A stretch of DNA of 64,000 nt from Chloroflexota bacterium (lineage in GTDB: Bacteria > Chloroflexota > Anaerolineae > Aggregatilineales > Phototrophicaceae), in the NCBI GenBank assembly GCA_013388745.1, contig JACAER010000002.1:1-64000 (forward strand), given 5' to 3'. This document shows, piece by piece, positions 35,956-46,627 of the stretch. Position 1 is the first letter of the stretch, and every line of letters begins with the position of its first letter. The position numbers and the translations under genes were made by a program. A model generated the notes under the pieces. It had not been told where the DNA came from and did no database searches. It was given only the letters and a program-made list of their open reading frames with translations.

Positions 35956-37362
35956 GTGACATTTATCCATGATTTAAGACAACACGTAACGCCGGCGCGC
36001 GCTGTGGAAGTTGGCGTGCTGGCAACGCTGGCGCTGACGCCGGTGTGGTATCGGCTGCCGGCGCTGCCCCTGCTGCCGGATTTGTATGTCATGCGCTTTT
36101 TGATTTTGCTGCCGGTGCTGTGGACACTGGCTGCCTGGCTGCTGTCGGGCTTCTGCGGTCTGCGCGCGCTGCTGCGCGATCCCGTGCGTCGGCTGTGGGC
36201 GCTGTGCTGGCTGCTGCTGGCGCTGTGGGCGTTCGTTTCGCAAAGTTGGGCGTTTATGCGCCTGCTGCACCCGGAAGTCGCGGCGACAGCAGCGGTGCAG
36301 TTGTGTCTGGTTGTCTTTTTCGCGCTGGCGGCGGCGGCTGCCGGCCCTTCGCCGCGCGCCGTCGTCGCTGTGCTGGCGCTCACCCTGCTGTGGAATGCTG
36401 TTCTGACGATTGCCCAGGCCCTGAATCAGGGCCCGGTGGGGCTGATCGTTTTCGGCGAATTTCGTATGACAGCGACTTCTCCCGGCGCGAGTGTGGTGGT
36501 CGCCGGCGCTGTGCGCTGGCTGCGTCCCTACGGCCTGCTGCCGCATCCCAACGTACTGGCCGGCTTTCTGGCGGTGGCGCTGCTGGCGCTGCCGGGCTGG
36601 ATTCTGGCCGAAGAGAAACGACGGCCCTGGTGGGGCGCGGCGCTGCTGCTGCTGGGGCTGTGCGCGCTGCTGCTGACGTTTTCGCGCGCGGCGTGGCTGG
36701 GATTCGCCGTGGGGGCACTCACCCTCTATCCGCTGCTGCGCCGCCATCTGCCGCCGCCGCTCCACAGGGCAGGCGGCTGGAAACTCGCGCCTGCCTGGAG
36801 GCCGATTTTCGCCGCCGCGTTTTTGACCCTGCTTGTGGTGGGGGGGGGCGTGCTGCTCTACCGTCCGCTGCTGGCGGCCCGCGCCGGCCAAGGCAGCGAA
36901 AACGTCGAAATGCGTTCGCTGGCCGATCGTTCGGTGTATACGGCGTTCGCCTTACAGGCGGCGGGCGATAATCTCCTCTTCGGCGTGGGCTGCGGCAATT
37001 TCCCCTGGCGCGCCAGCTACGATCTGCGCGACACCGAATTCGACCTGCGCGGCGACAATGTGCATCAGGTCTTGCTCTCCGCCTGGGCGGAATTGGGGCT
37101 GGTCGGCTTCACCTTGCTGGTCGGCGCGCTCATTTTCGGCCTCGAAGCCGCCCTGCGCAGCCTGCGCAGCGTGGCGGACACGCGCGAACGTGCCGGTTTG
37201 CTGGCCGGCGTGCTCGCGCTTATCGTCATTGGCCTGTTTGACCACTATCCCTACAGCATGTTTCAGATGCAGTTGTTGTGGTGGGGGCTGCTGGCGCTGG
37301 CGCTGCGCCCCGCCCCCCTGCCACAAGCCGAAAACGCGGCTGCAAAGGGCGTTCCTGTCTAG
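35956..37362 (+). CDS. O-antigen ligase / Wzy-like polytopic membrane protein
   Basis: A 468-residue membrane protein with about 10-12 hydrophobic segments and the Wzy_C hallmark: a large extracytoplasmic loop with the HPNVLAGFL motif before it and GVGCGNFPW plus DNVHQVLLSAWAELGLVG after it. Such proteins join or polymerise surface glycans. GTG 35956 has a weak GGCGGG box; a TTG at 35923 is the alternative. It is alone, next to the copper regulator. The actual glycan is unknown. Confidence 0.78.
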   Translation: MTFIHDLRQHVTPARAVEVGVLATLALTPVWYRLPALPLLPDLYVMRFLILLPVLWTLAAWLLSGFCGLRALLRDPVRRLWALCWLLLALWAFVSQSWAFMRLLHPEVAATAAVQLCLVVFFALAAAAAGPSPRAVVAVLALTLLWNAVLTIAQALNQGPVGLIVFGEFRMTATSPGASVVVAGAVRWLRPYGLLPHPNVLAGFLAVALLALPGWILAEEKRRPWWGAALLLLGLCALLLTFSRAAWLGFAVGALTLYPLLRRHLPPPLHRAGGWKLAPAWRPIFAAAFLTLLVVGGGVLLYRPLLAARAGQGSENVEMRSLADRSVYTAFALQAAGDNLLFGVGCGNFPWRASYDLRDTEFDLRGDNVHQVLLSAWAELGLVGFTLLVGALIFGLEAALRSLRSVADTRERAGLLAGVLALIVIGLFDHYPYSMFQMQLLWWGLLALALRPAPLPQAENAAAKGVPV

Positions 37363-37398
37363 CGGCAAGTCATCACGCGCCGCGCCCGCAAATTCCGG

Positions 37399-38625
37399 TT
37401 AGCCCCCCACGTAGTCGTAAGAACCTGTGCTGGTGAGGGTACAGCCCGCCGCAGAATCGGCCGCGTTCTGAACGAATTCGATACGCGTGGGCGATACCAC
37501 CGTCAGTTCGCTTCTGACCACAGCGCCGCCAGCCTCAAATTCCACCGTATAGACGTTGGCGGCGCTGCTGGTAATAACAAAAGTCATGTCGCCGGTGGTT
37601 ACAGTTGCGCCCCCGCCTGCCGCCGCGACCGCCCGCTGAAAAAAGCTCTCCATGGTGCCGCCCTCAATATCGAATTCTGTGGTGGGCATCGACGAAAGAA
37701 TCGCGTTCACGGTTGTTGAATCCAGCCCACAGCCTTCTATCGAGCTGACTGTGATGCGCCACGTGCCCGGCGTCAGCGAAATGCGCTCGCCAAAGGCCGC
37801 CAGCGCATCAGCGGTGATCGGCATGGCCGCGCTGATTTCGTCCGGCAGCAGCGTCAGCGGCAGCGCTTCTACGTCTGCCAGTTCATAGGGTTCAGGCTCG
37901 CTCGGTTCGCCCGCCGCGCGCAGTTCTTCGTCCAGCGGCACTAGCACACGCGCCCCGGCAGGCACTTCGCGCGCTGCCTCGCCGACCTGCACCCGCCCTA
38001 AGCCTTCGATGATGTTAAACACCATGTTGCCTTCGGCCTCCGCCTGAATATAGGCCGTCGAGCCGAGCGTGATCTGCACGTCGTTAATCGTTAGGTCGAT
38101 CTGGCCGGCGCCCTGCGGCGTCTGGATCAAAAGGCCGCTGTTGGGCGCTTCGGCGCAGGGGGCGTCGCCCAGCCCGCTGCGGATGTAAAACGCCTGCATC
38201 GGTGGCGGCGGGGCTTCGCCTTCGGCGGTCTCGGTCTCGGCGGCGCTGATTTCCACATCGCCGAAGAGCACAAAAATCACGTTTTGGCCGGGCAGTGTAT
38301 CGGGCAAATTAGCCTGGACGCTCATCAGCGCCACGCCCCAGGTGCCCGCGTCTACATCCAGCGCCGCCAGCGTCAGGCTGCTGATGTCGGCCAGCGGCGC
38401 GAGATCACCGACCTGCGTAAATTCTGCTGCTACGCCTTCGCGCAGTGTCGCCGACACATCAACATTGCCATAACAGGCTTCGTTGCGCGCCATATTGGCA
38501 CAGGCCTCGGCGGTGGCCGCTATCGCCTGTTCGACGAGCGCCGGGCAGTCGGCCTGCTGCCCCGCTGCCGTCGTCACGCCCAACAGCAGCACGAAGGTGA
38601 TCGCGAATTTGCGCAAACTCTGCAT
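37399..38625 (-). CDS. Secreted FecR-like protein of unknown function
   Basis: A 408-residue exported protein: signal peptide (hydrophobic core about 8-20, ending TAAGQQADC). The middle (about 165-235) has FecR/YscD-like features: SGLLIQTPQGAGQIDLTIND, LGSTAYIQAE, NIIEGLGRVQVG and VPAGARVLVPLD (in parts). Six or more Cys suggest disulfides. The C-terminal 130 residues are a beta-rich domain. AGGAG lies seven nt before ATG 38625. No recognised partner. Confidence 0.62.
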   Translation of the reverse strand: MQSLRKFAITFVLLLGVTTAAGQQADCPALVEQAIAATAEACANMARNEACYGNVDVSATLREGVAAEFTQVGDLAPLADISSLTLAALDVDAGTWGVALMSVQANLPDTLPGQNVIFVLFGDVEISAAETETAEGEAPPPPMQAFYIRSGLGDAPCAEAPNSGLLIQTPQGAGQIDLTINDVQITLGSTAYIQAEAEGNMVFNIIEGLGRVQVGEAAREVPAGARVLVPLDEELRAAGEPSEPEPYELADVEALPLTLLPDEISAAMPITADALAAFGERISLTPGTWRITVSSIEGCGLDSTTVNAILSSMPTTEFDIEGGTMESFFQRAVAAAGGGATVTTGDMTFVITSSAANVYTVEFEAGGAVVRSELTVVSPTRIEFVQNAADSAAGCTLTSTGSYDYVGG

Positions 38626-38679
38626 TTTGCTTCTCCTCAACTTATCCCTTTTTTACCACATGTGCTTCCCCCTATCCTC

Positions 38680-38708
38680 ATGATAGGCGAAATGTAATGT
38701 TCTGCCAA
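38680..38708 (-). promoter_or_regulatory. Promoter of the secreted FecR-like gene
   Basis: Minus-strand TTGGCA (38703-38708) and TATCAT (38680-38685) are exactly 17 bp apart, about 55 nt upstream of the start codon. Confidence 0.6.
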
Positions 38709-38773
38709 TGGGAGAAGCATCCTGGCGCAAATACGCTACAATACGCCTATACGATTTAGTGTGAGGACAGCGC

Positions 38774-41700
38774 ATGACGACGGAGATCGTCTTAGCCCCC
38801 GCCGCAACGGGCAAAACAGAACAGGCGCTTGAACGTCTGCTGCATGTCGTCGGCCAGCCGTTAGCCCCTGTGTGGGTGCTGGTTGCCAGCGCCCGCCAGG
38901 AAGACGCCTTCCGCGCCCGCCTGATGCAGATGGGCAATAAGCAGGTGTATTTTAATATCGAGTTTTTCGACTTTTTTAAGCTCTACGCGCGTATTCTCAA
39001 CATCGCCGGGCAGCCGGTGCGCGCGCTGGACTCTACCGGGCGCTACCGCCTGCTGCGTGCCGTGCTGCAAGACCTCCAGCGCCGTGACGAACTGCGCCAT
39101 TTCCACAGCATCGCCCACACACCGGGCTTCGTGCATTACGCTGCCGATTTTCTTTATGAACTAAAAAGCAATGTCGTTTACCCGGAGGTGTTCGCTGCCG
39201 CCGCGCGCACCCACAAAGACCGCGAACTGGCGCAGATTTATCATCTCTATCAGGATAAGCTGAAAAAACACGATCTGGTTGATCGCGAAGGCGAAGGCTG
39301 GCTGGCGCTGGAAGCGCTGCAAAACGACGATCAGCGGCTCGTCAATCGCCAACCGCTGCAACTGCATCTGCCGCTCGCGCTGCTGCTGATCGACGGCTTC
39401 GATCAGTTCACCTCGCTGCAAGCCCGGCTGATCGCCCGGCTGGCGGGGCGCGCCGGGCAGGCGCTTATCACGCTCACCACCGTTACCGCGCGCGAAGACA
39501 CCATTGGCCGCCGCTTTGCGCAGGCGCTGGAACGACTCAAAGAAAGCTACAAGTTCGAAAATCAGCCGCAGCCCACGATCACGCTGCTCCACGCCACGCC
39601 CGCCGAAGACCGCCGCCCGGCGGATATGCGCCATCTGCTGGCGCATATTTTCCGCAATAGCGCCCCCAAGGCCCCCGCGCAGGGACAGATTAGTCTGATC
39701 GAAGCGCCGGACAGCGCGCGCGAAGTGGCCGAAGTGCTGCGGCGCGTCAAACGGCTGCTGCTGGCAGGCTGCCCGCCCGACGACATTCTGATCGCGCTGC
39801 GCGATTGGTCCTCCTACAGCCCGCACATCCTCACCACTATGCGTCTCTACGGCCTGCCGCTGGCGCTGCACTACGGCGAGCCGCTGCACACCAACGCCGC
39901 CATTGTCGCCCTGCTCGGCCTGCTGCAACTGCACGAGCGCGATTTCCAGCGCCGCGAAGTCTTCGACACGCTGCGTTCGCCCTATTTCACGTTCGCCGGC
40001 CTCGATGTCGCGCACATCGATCAACTGGAAAAAACCAGTCATGCGCTCGTGATCGTCGGCGGGCGCGCGCTGTGGCTAGAGGCGCTGGACGAAGCGCCGC
40101 ACGTGCGTGAAGACGCAGATGATGACCAGGCGCCGCCACTGCTGCCCGAAGCCAGCGCCGCCCTGCTCAAAACGCATCTGGCGGCTTTTTTCGAGGCGGT
40201 GACCCCCCCGCCACAGGCCGCTGTCGACGAGTATGTGCGCTGGCTGGAAGCACTGATTGGCCCCGACCCGACACAAGCGCCTGACGAAGGCCCGGATCCA
40301 AACCTGCCCGCCAATCCTTTGGACAGCGCGCCGGAACAACCCGCCGTCTACCGCCTGCATCTGCTGGCCAATGTGCGCGGGGCAGGGCGCGGCGATGTCC
40401 CGCGTCATATTGTCTCGCGCGATCTTTCCGCCCTGCGCCAGTTGAAGCGTGTGCTGCGCGGGCTGCTTTCGGCGCAGCAACTGCTCAAGTCGTTGGGCGA
40501 AGACCACCCGGTGACATGGGCAGAATTTTTCAGCGATTTGCGCGCGGCATTAGAGTCCACCACTTTTACCCCCGCGCCGAACCGCTCCGGGCGTGTGCTG
40601 GTGACGACCGCGGCGAATGCGCGCGGGCTGCCGCATCAGCATGTCTTTATTCTCGGCCTTGCAGAAGGTCTCTTCCCGCAGCGCCAGCCGGAAGACCCCC
40701 TGTATACCGACGCCGAACGCCGCGCTTTTTATGAACAGCACAATATCCCCCTGCTCACCCGCGCCGAACGCGCGTCCGATGACGGCCTGTTCTACGAATT
40801 GATCGGCTTGCCGCGCGCCACGCTCACGCTCTCGCGCCCTTATCTACAGGAGGGCAAGCTGTGGATTGAAAGCCATCTGTGGCGCGCTGTGACGCGCCTC
40901 TTTGACGATCTGCCGCTGGAAAAAGTGCGCGCCGGCGAAGTCGTCCCCGTGCAGGAAGCGGCTTCGCGGCAGGAAGTGGCCTTAGCGCTGGCCGAAGCCT
41001 TTCATGGCCAGAGCCAGCCTGTCGCGGCGGCCTACAACTGGCTGCTGACAACAGATGGCGACTCTTGGGCGCGCATCCGGCAGGGCAGGGAGCTCGAAGC
41101 GCGGCGCATGGCGCGCAAATTCCCGCACGATCGTTATTCCGGGCGGCTGGACGATCCGCGTTTGCTGGCCTTCTTACAGCAGGAACTCGGCCCACAGCGC
41201 GTGTGGAGCGCCAGCCAGCTTAACGAGTTCGGCCAATGCGCCTTCCGCTTTTTCGCCAAACGTCTGCTTCAGCTCGAAGCGCTGGAAGAACCCGAAGAAG
41301 GCGTGGATGCGCTGGTGCTCGGCAGCATTTATCACAAAATCCTGGAAAACACCTACAAGCGCGTCCTTCAGCAGGGCATGACCATCACGCCGGAACATGT
41401 CGAAGCCGCGCTGGCGTTTTTGGACGAAGAAGCCGACAAAGTGCTGGCCGCAGCCCCGCGTCAACTGCATTTCCGCGCTTCGGCGGTGTGGGAAGGCGAA
41501 CAGCGGGTGCTGCGCCGCCGCCTGCACGCGCTGGTGCGCAAAGATTTTTCGGCAGACAGCCCGCTCAACACCTGGGGCGAAGCGCCGCGCGTGCCTTTCA
41601 AGCTGGAGATGCCTTTCGGCACGCTGGCGCTGGAACTGGACGACGGCGAACGGCTGCGCGTGCGCGGCTATATTGACCGGGTAGACCGCCAGGGCGACGC

Positions 41701-42079
41701 GGCGGTCATCGTCGATTACAAAAGCGGCAGCCGCAAAATCCCCGTCAGCGAAATCGAAAACGGGCGCAACTTCCAGATGATGCTCTACGTGCTGGCGCTT
41801 GAGCACGTCCTGCGCCGCGCGGCGGGAAACGTGCCGCAAAATGTGGCGGGCGGCGTCTTCTGGCATGTGCGCAGTGCCGAAGCCAGCGGCCAGCTTTCCC
41901 CCGCTGATGCTGCTGTCGCCGCAGCTCGCCAACACCTGACGCGCTATCTGCAAGCCGCGCGCGACGGCAATTTCGCCGTGCATCCCACCAAAGTGGAAGA
42001 AGGCAAATGCACGCGCTACTGCGAATTCGCGCAATTGTGCCGCATGTCTACTATTCATCGTGATAAACCCCATGCTTAA
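38774..42079 (+). CDS. addB: AddB-like helicase-nuclease subunit (PD-(D/E)XK)
   Basis: A 1101-residue subunit of an AddAB-type ATP-dependent double-strand-break processing enzyme. N-terminal P-loop-like APAATGKTEQAL (8-19), inactive helicase-like body, and a C-terminal PD-(D/E)XK nuclease with VDYKSGS (Asp981, Lys983). Four Cys that hold the AddB 4Fe-4S cluster are present: Cys822 in NEFGQCAFRFF and Cys1079, Cys1083, Cys1089 in CTRYCEFAQLC. Overlaps the addA start by 8 nt, so the two are coupled. Chi recognition cannot be judged from sequence. Confidence 0.88.
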   Translation: MTTEIVLAPAATGKTEQALERLLHVVGQPLAPVWVLVASARQEDAFRARLMQMGNKQVYFNIEFFDFFKLYARILNIAGQPVRALDSTGRYRLLRAVLQDLQRRDELRHFHSIAHTPGFVHYAADFLYELKSNVVYPEVFAAAARTHKDRELAQIYHLYQDKLKKHDLVDREGEGWLALEALQNDDQRLVNRQPLQLHLPLALLLIDGFDQFTSLQARLIARLAGRAGQALITLTTVTAREDTIGRRFAQALERLKESYKFENQPQPTITLLHATPAEDRRPADMRHLLAHIFRNSAPKAPAQGQISLIEAPDSAREVAEVLRRVKRLLLAGCPPDDILIALRDWSSYSPHILTTMRLYGLPLALHYGEPLHTNAAIVALLGLLQLHERDFQRREVFDTLRSPYFTFAGLDVAHIDQLEKTSHALVIVGGRALWLEALDEAPHVREDADDDQAPPLLPEASAALLKTHLAAFFEAVTPPPQAAVDEYVRWLEALIGPDPTQAPDEGPDPNLPANPLDSAPEQPAVYRLHLLANVRGAGRGDVPRHIVSRDLSALRQLKRVLRGLLSAQQLLKSLGEDHPVTWAEFFSDLRAALESTTFTPAPNRSGRVLVTTAANARGLPHQHVFILGLAEGLFPQRQPEDPLYTDAERRAFYEQHNIPLLTRAERASDDGLFYELIGLPRATLTLSRPYLQEGKLWIESHLWRAVTRLFDDLPLEKVRAGEVVPVQEAASRQEVALALAEAFHGQSQPVAAAYNWLLTTDGDSWARIRQGRELEARRMARKFPHDRYSGRLDDPRLLAFLQQELGPQRVWSASQLNEFGQCAFRFFAKRLLQLEALEEPEEGVDALVLGSIYHKILENTYKRVLQQGMTITPEHVEAALAFLDEEADKVLAAAPRQLHFRASAVWEGEQRVLRRRLHALVRKDFSADSPLNTWGEAPRVPFKLEMPFGTLALELDDGERLRVRGYIDRVDRQGDAAVIVDYKSGSRKIPVSEIENGRNFQMMLYVLALEHVLRRAAGNVPQNVAGGVFWHVRSAEASGQLSPADAAVAAARQHLTRYLQAARDGNFAVHPTKVEEGKCTRYCEFAQLCRMSTIHRDKPHA

Positions 42080-45000
42080 CCTGACACACGAACAACACCT
42101 GGCGATCACCACCCATGATCGCAACCTCGTCGTAGTGGCCGGCGCCGGCAGCGGCAAAACGCGCGTGCTGGTCGAACGCTATCTGGCGCTGTTGGACACG
42201 CACCCCGACTGGGACTTAAACGCCCTGGTGGCCATCACTTTCACCAGCAAGGCCGCGCAGGAAATGCGTGACCGCGTGCGCCAGGCATTAGAAGCGCGTC
42301 TGACCGCCGCGCCCGACGAAAACAGCGCCCGCCGCTGGGCAAAATTATTGGCGCAGATGGAAAGCGCGCGCATCGACACCATTCACGCGCTGTGCGCCAG
42401 CATCCTGCGTGCCAACGCCGCCGAAGCCGGGATTGACCCGGCGTTTGAGGTGCTGGACGCGGTGCAGGCGCAGATTTTGCTGGAAGACGCGATTGACAGC
42501 GCCTGCCAGTCATTGGTCGCCCAGGGACACCCGGCGGCTGATCTGTTCGCCGTGTACGATGATCGGGCGATACGCGACGCGCTCACGCCGGAACTGGTCG
42601 GACAGGCGCTGCCGGATTTGCCCGCCGATTTGCTGTCCTACTGGCAAACGCTGTGGCAGACCAACGCCGAACAAGTCTTCGCGCGACTGCGACAGCACGG
42701 CGCTTTGCGCGCGGCGCTGGCATGGTCGCCGGGGCAGTGGCCGCAAGGCGACAAATTGTATGCTGTGTGGGAGCATGTGTGGGAGCAGCAGCGCCGCTTT
42801 GAAAGCGGAGGCGCTGCTGAGGAACGGCTCGCCGCGCTAGCGCATATGGCCGAAGGTATTAAGGTCAACGTTGGCTCGAAAAATGCGTGGGGTGGCGACG
42901 AGGGGCTGAAAGCCGCGAAAGCTGCGCTGCGCACGATCCGCGAAACTATTAAACAAGCCCTGGAAGCTGTCGGCGCGCCGCCCGACGAATTGGACGCCGA
43001 AGCAGCGCGTTTGCTGCCGCTGTGGGCCGCCCTGCACCGCCGCGTGCAGGAGACCTTCCGCGCCTTCAAAACGCGCGACGCGCTCTTGGATTTCAACGAT
43101 CTGGAAGCGCGGGCGCGCCATCTGCTGCTGCACAACGCCGCTGTGGGCGCCCGCTACCGCGCCGCCGAATTCAAGCATGTGCTGGTCGATGAATTTCAGG
43201 ATACTAACGCCGCGCAGTGGGATATCGTGCGCGCGCTGGCCGACCCCCAGCAGCCGGGCGCGCTGTTTATCGTCGGCGACGATAAACAGTCGATTTATGC
43301 TTTTCGCGGGGCAGATGTGCGGGTTTTTGGGCAGGCGCGCGCTGCCATCGAACAGGCTGGCGGACTCAAACTGCCGCTGGCGAAAAGTTTCCGCACGCAT
43401 AAGCCGCTGGTAGACAGTTTTAACAGCCTGTTCCGCCGTCTGCTGTTCCGGCAGAGCGAAGATCGGCACTACGAAGTGGCCTTCGACGATGATATGCAGG
43501 CGGAGCGTCTCACTCCGCCGCACGATGCCCCGGCGCTGGAACTGCTGCTGCTGGACAAAACGCTGCTGGACAGCGGCGACAAAACACTGAACGCCCGCCG
43601 CTGGGAAGCCTATGAGATCGCGCGCCGTTTGCATCAATTGGTCGAAGCCGAAACGCCGATGTATGACAAGCAGGCGCGCGTTATCCGTGCGGTCGAATTC
43701 GGGGATATGGCGCTGCTGTTCCAGTCGATGACGCATGTGACGGTGTACGAAGATGTGTTTAAGGCGGCGGGCGTGCCGTTTGTGACGGTGGCCGGGCGCG
43801 GTTACTATAACCGTCAGGAAGTGTGGGATGTGCTGAACCTGCTCAAGGCGCTGCATAACCCGGCGGATAATCTGGCGCTGGCCGCTGTGCTGCGTTCGCC
43901 GCTGTTCGGCCTGAGCGATAACGCGCTGTTGGCGCTGCGGCTGCTTAAGGACGAAAAAGAACAGCGGCTGACGCTGTGGCAAGCGCTGGATGTGGACCCG
44001 GCGCAGGCTGGCCATTTGTTCCCCGCCGATGAACACACAGCGCTGCGTTTCGCGCGTGATACGCTTTTCATGCTGCATCGCAACGCCGGGCGTGTCACTA
44101 TTTCCGAACTGCTGCGCGCGGCGCTGGCGCGCACCGGGTATCTGGCGATCCTCACCGGGCTGCCGGATGGCGCACGCCGCCGGGCGAATGTCGAAAAACT
44201 GCTCGACAAAGCCGATTCCAGCGGCCAGATCACGCTGGGCGCATTCCAGCAGTATCTACAGGATTTGACGACGCGCGAAGTGCGCGAAGGCGAGGCCGCG
44301 CTGGAGGCCGCCGGCGCAGTGACGCTAATGACCGTTCATGCCAGCAAGGGGTTGGAATTTCCGGTAGTGGTGCTGCCGGATGCATCGTGGGAGAATCGCG
44401 GCCAGCGCGGCGAACTGCTGCTGTATGATGATGGTATTCTGGGCTGCAAAGTGCATAACGAGGCGGAAAACAAATACAGTCCGGGTTATGCCTATCGCCA
44501 CATTCAGCGCGAAGCGGCGCAGCGCGACGAAGCCGAACGCAAGCGCCTGCTGTATGTGGCGGCGACGCGCGCGCAGGATATGCTGATCGTCAGCGGGCAG
44601 TGCGCGGTCAAAGAGGGAAAAATTGATCAAACCGGGCTGTGGCTCGGCTGGCTGTTGGACGCGCTGGCTATAGAAGCGCTCGACAGTATAGATCGGGTGC
44701 GCGCCTATGAATGGGGCACGCTGCGCCTGCGCTGCCCGCAGCAGGTGCCGCCGGACGACGCCTACGTGATCGCTGCCGAAAACACGCGCGCGGCGTGGGA
44801 AACGATCGCTGTGCGCGATGGGCTTTCGCTGCCGGGTGAGAGCGTGCCGCCGCCGCTGGTCGGGCGAGTGCGCGTGGCACGCGACAGCCGCGCGCGCAAC
44901 CTCAGCGCCACGCAGATCGCCGATCTGGGGGCAGCACAGTATCAGGATGAGTATGCTCAGCAGCGTTTGCGGCGCGCTGTGCTGGACGATGCGCCGGCCA

Positions 45001-45611
45001 GTGTCGAACAGGTCAGCCACCGCACGCCGCGCGTTTCCGGGCGCATTCTGGGCGATATCGTGCATCAGGCGCTGCGTTGGTGGCGCTTTCCTTCGGATAA
45101 AGATGAATTATCCGCTGTGCTGCAAAATCATGCGTGGGAGCAGGGTATTATCGACACGCAGGATCGCGATTACGCCATTGATACGGCTCGCCGCTGGCTG
45201 CGTGATATAGAGAGCAGCCAACTTTACACGGAAGTAGAGCAGGCGCGGCAGGTGTTTCGCGAACTGCCGTTCATTTTCCGCACCGACAAACGCACCATTC
45301 ACGGCGTGATCGACCTGCTGTACCAGGCGGCGGACGGCACATGGACGTTAGTCGACTACAAAACCAGCTTTGTCGAAGGCTACAGGCCGGGCGCGCCCGC
45401 CTTGCTCAAAGTTCATGCGCGGCGCTATCATTTACAGGTTGGCGTGTATGCCGAAGCACTGCGCGCACACTTGGGGGTCGTCCCGCGCGCCGCCATACAT
45501 TATCTGCGCTACTGCCAGACCATCGCGATTCAGTGGGACGAATGGCAGGCGGCGCTCGCCAGGCTGGAAGAGCAGATCGGTAGTTTTATGTGGGAAGACG
45601 ACGATGATTAG
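42072..45611 (+). CDS. addA: AddA-like UvrD-family helicase-nuclease
   Basis: A 1179-residue UvrD/RecB-type helicase with C-terminal nuclease. Walker A AGAGSGKT (Lys29), motif Ia AITFTSKAAQEMRDRV, motif II VDEFQDTN, motif III GDDKQSIYAFRGAD, motif V TLMTVHASKGLEFPVV and motif VI VAATRAQDML are intact; LVDYKTS (Asp1095, Lys1097) is the nuclease active site. Together with AddB it would resect double-strand breaks for recombination. ATG 42072 is chosen inside the addB end; a GTG at 42060 is the alternative. Confidence 0.93.
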   Translation: MLNLTHEQHLAITTHDRNLVVVAGAGSGKTRVLVERYLALLDTHPDWDLNALVAITFTSKAAQEMRDRVRQALEARLTAAPDENSARRWAKLLAQMESARIDTIHALCASILRANAAEAGIDPAFEVLDAVQAQILLEDAIDSACQSLVAQGHPAADLFAVYDDRAIRDALTPELVGQALPDLPADLLSYWQTLWQTNAEQVFARLRQHGALRAALAWSPGQWPQGDKLYAVWEHVWEQQRRFESGGAAEERLAALAHMAEGIKVNVGSKNAWGGDEGLKAAKAALRTIRETIKQALEAVGAPPDELDAEAARLLPLWAALHRRVQETFRAFKTRDALLDFNDLEARARHLLLHNAAVGARYRAAEFKHVLVDEFQDTNAAQWDIVRALADPQQPGALFIVGDDKQSIYAFRGADVRVFGQARAAIEQAGGLKLPLAKSFRTHKPLVDSFNSLFRRLLFRQSEDRHYEVAFDDDMQAERLTPPHDAPALELLLLDKTLLDSGDKTLNARRWEAYEIARRLHQLVEAETPMYDKQARVIRAVEFGDMALLFQSMTHVTVYEDVFKAAGVPFVTVAGRGYYNRQEVWDVLNLLKALHNPADNLALAAVLRSPLFGLSDNALLALRLLKDEKEQRLTLWQALDVDPAQAGHLFPADEHTALRFARDTLFMLHRNAGRVTISELLRAALARTGYLAILTGLPDGARRRANVEKLLDKADSSGQITLGAFQQYLQDLTTREVREGEAALEAAGAVTLMTVHASKGLEFPVVVLPDASWENRGQRGELLLYDDGILGCKVHNEAENKYSPGYAYRHIQREAAQRDEAERKRLLYVAATRAQDMLIVSGQCAVKEGKIDQTGLWLGWLLDALAIEALDSIDRVRAYEWGTLRLRCPQQVPPDDAYVIAAENTRAAWETIAVRDGLSLPGESVPPPLVGRVRVARDSRARNLSATQIADLGAAQYQDEYAQQRLRRAVLDDAPASVEQVSHRTPRVSGRILGDIVHQALRWWRFPSDKDELSAVLQNHAWEQGIIDTQDRDYAIDTARRWLRDIESSQLYTEVEQARQVFRELPFIFRTDKRTIHGVIDLLYQAADGTWTLVDYKTSFVEGYRPGAPALLKVHARRYHLQVGVYAEALRAHLGVVPRAAIHYLRYCQTIAIQWDEWQAALARLEEQIGSFMWEDDDD

Positions 45612-46584
45612 ATTGTTGAACCTGCCCGAATGGGCACGTCCTGATAACCCGGTGCTGCGTTATGTGCTGGGCAGCCAACCGCCGATTACGCGCCGGGCAC
45701 GGATGGTACGCTTTTTTCTGCTCACACTCGCGGGCATTGTACTGATCTTTTTCGGCTATATGCTGGCGACCAATATGTTCCAGGTGCCGCCCGGCCAGCA
45801 CGCTACCGATACGCTTCTCAATATCCTGTTCTGGCCCACAATTATTATTCAGGTTATCGTGAGCATTGGCGCGCTGGGGCTGACCGCCAGCGCGATCAGC
45901 GAAGAACAGCGGCGGCAGACCTGGGACAGCCTGCGTAGCACACGCAGCGGGATCACACTGGCGCTGCGCGCGCGCTGGATCGCTGTGTTTTACCGGATGC
46001 GCGGCCTGCTAGCGCTGCTGATGCTGGTGCGCGTGATCCTGATTGTGGGCATTCTTGTGGATTTGACGGCGTTTCGTGGTGGTTATTTAGATCGCATTAT
46101 CAACAACATCACGCCGGATGTCGATTCGGTGGTGGGCGTCGTGCTGCTTTCGTTCTGGATGTCGGCGGCGCTGCTGCTGCCCATCGTAGCCTTGGGCTTC
46201 GACGCGGCGTTAGGGCTGCTGATTTCGACGTTCGCCCAGGGGCGCGGCGCGAGCGTCATTACACAGGTGGTGCTGGCGCTTCTGCGGCTGGCGGTGGTCG
46301 GCGCGCTGCTGCTGCTGATGGCCCAGTTCCTGCAAAACGGCCTGACGGCGCCGGCGGGCACACCGCTGACACAGCCGCTCGATTGGCTGCTGACAGCGGC
46401 TTATGCCGTGTTCGGCGATTGGGGACTGTATTTTCTGGAGATGGAAAACAACGGCACGATGTGGGCCACCGTGCCCTACGGTATTTTGATCGGCGTGGTC
46501 ATGCTGGCGGCATGTTTTGTGCTGGCGCTGCTGACCGATCTGCTGATCGCGTGGGCGGTGCGCCGCGCCGAACGTGTCGGGTAG
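45604..46584 (+). CDS. ABC-2-type-like polytopic membrane protein
   Basis: A 326-residue protein with about six membrane segments. The layout and the cytoplasmic EEQRRQTWDSLRSTRSGITLALRARW block (in part) resemble ABC-2 permeases, where a similar E..TWD.L motif follows the second helix. There is no ATPase gene beside it. ATG 45604 overlaps the addA end by 8 nt; the open frame upstream to 45370 is within addA. Function unknown. Confidence 0.6.
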   Translation: MIRLLNLPEWARPDNPVLRYVLGSQPPITRRARMVRFFLLTLAGIVLIFFGYMLATNMFQVPPGQHATDTLLNILFWPTIIIQVIVSIGALGLTASAISEEQRRQTWDSLRSTRSGITLALRARWIAVFYRMRGLLALLMLVRVILIVGILVDLTAFRGGYLDRIINNITPDVDSVVGVVLLSFWMSAALLLPIVALGFDAALGLLISTFAQGRGASVITQVVLALLRLAVVGALLLLMAQFLQNGLTAPAGTPLTQPLDWLLTAAYAVFGDWGLYFLEMENNGTMWATVPYGILIGVVMLAACFVLALLTDLLIAWAVRRAERVG

Positions 46585-46627
46585 ACTGGCATGGTCGATC
46601 AGCGGAGTCCGGACTCCTCTCTACATG

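Noticed and set aside
46604..46617. Perfect palindrome GGAGTCCGGACTCC between convergent genes
   Set aside because: It has no loop or T-tract, so I do not call it a terminator; it may be chance.
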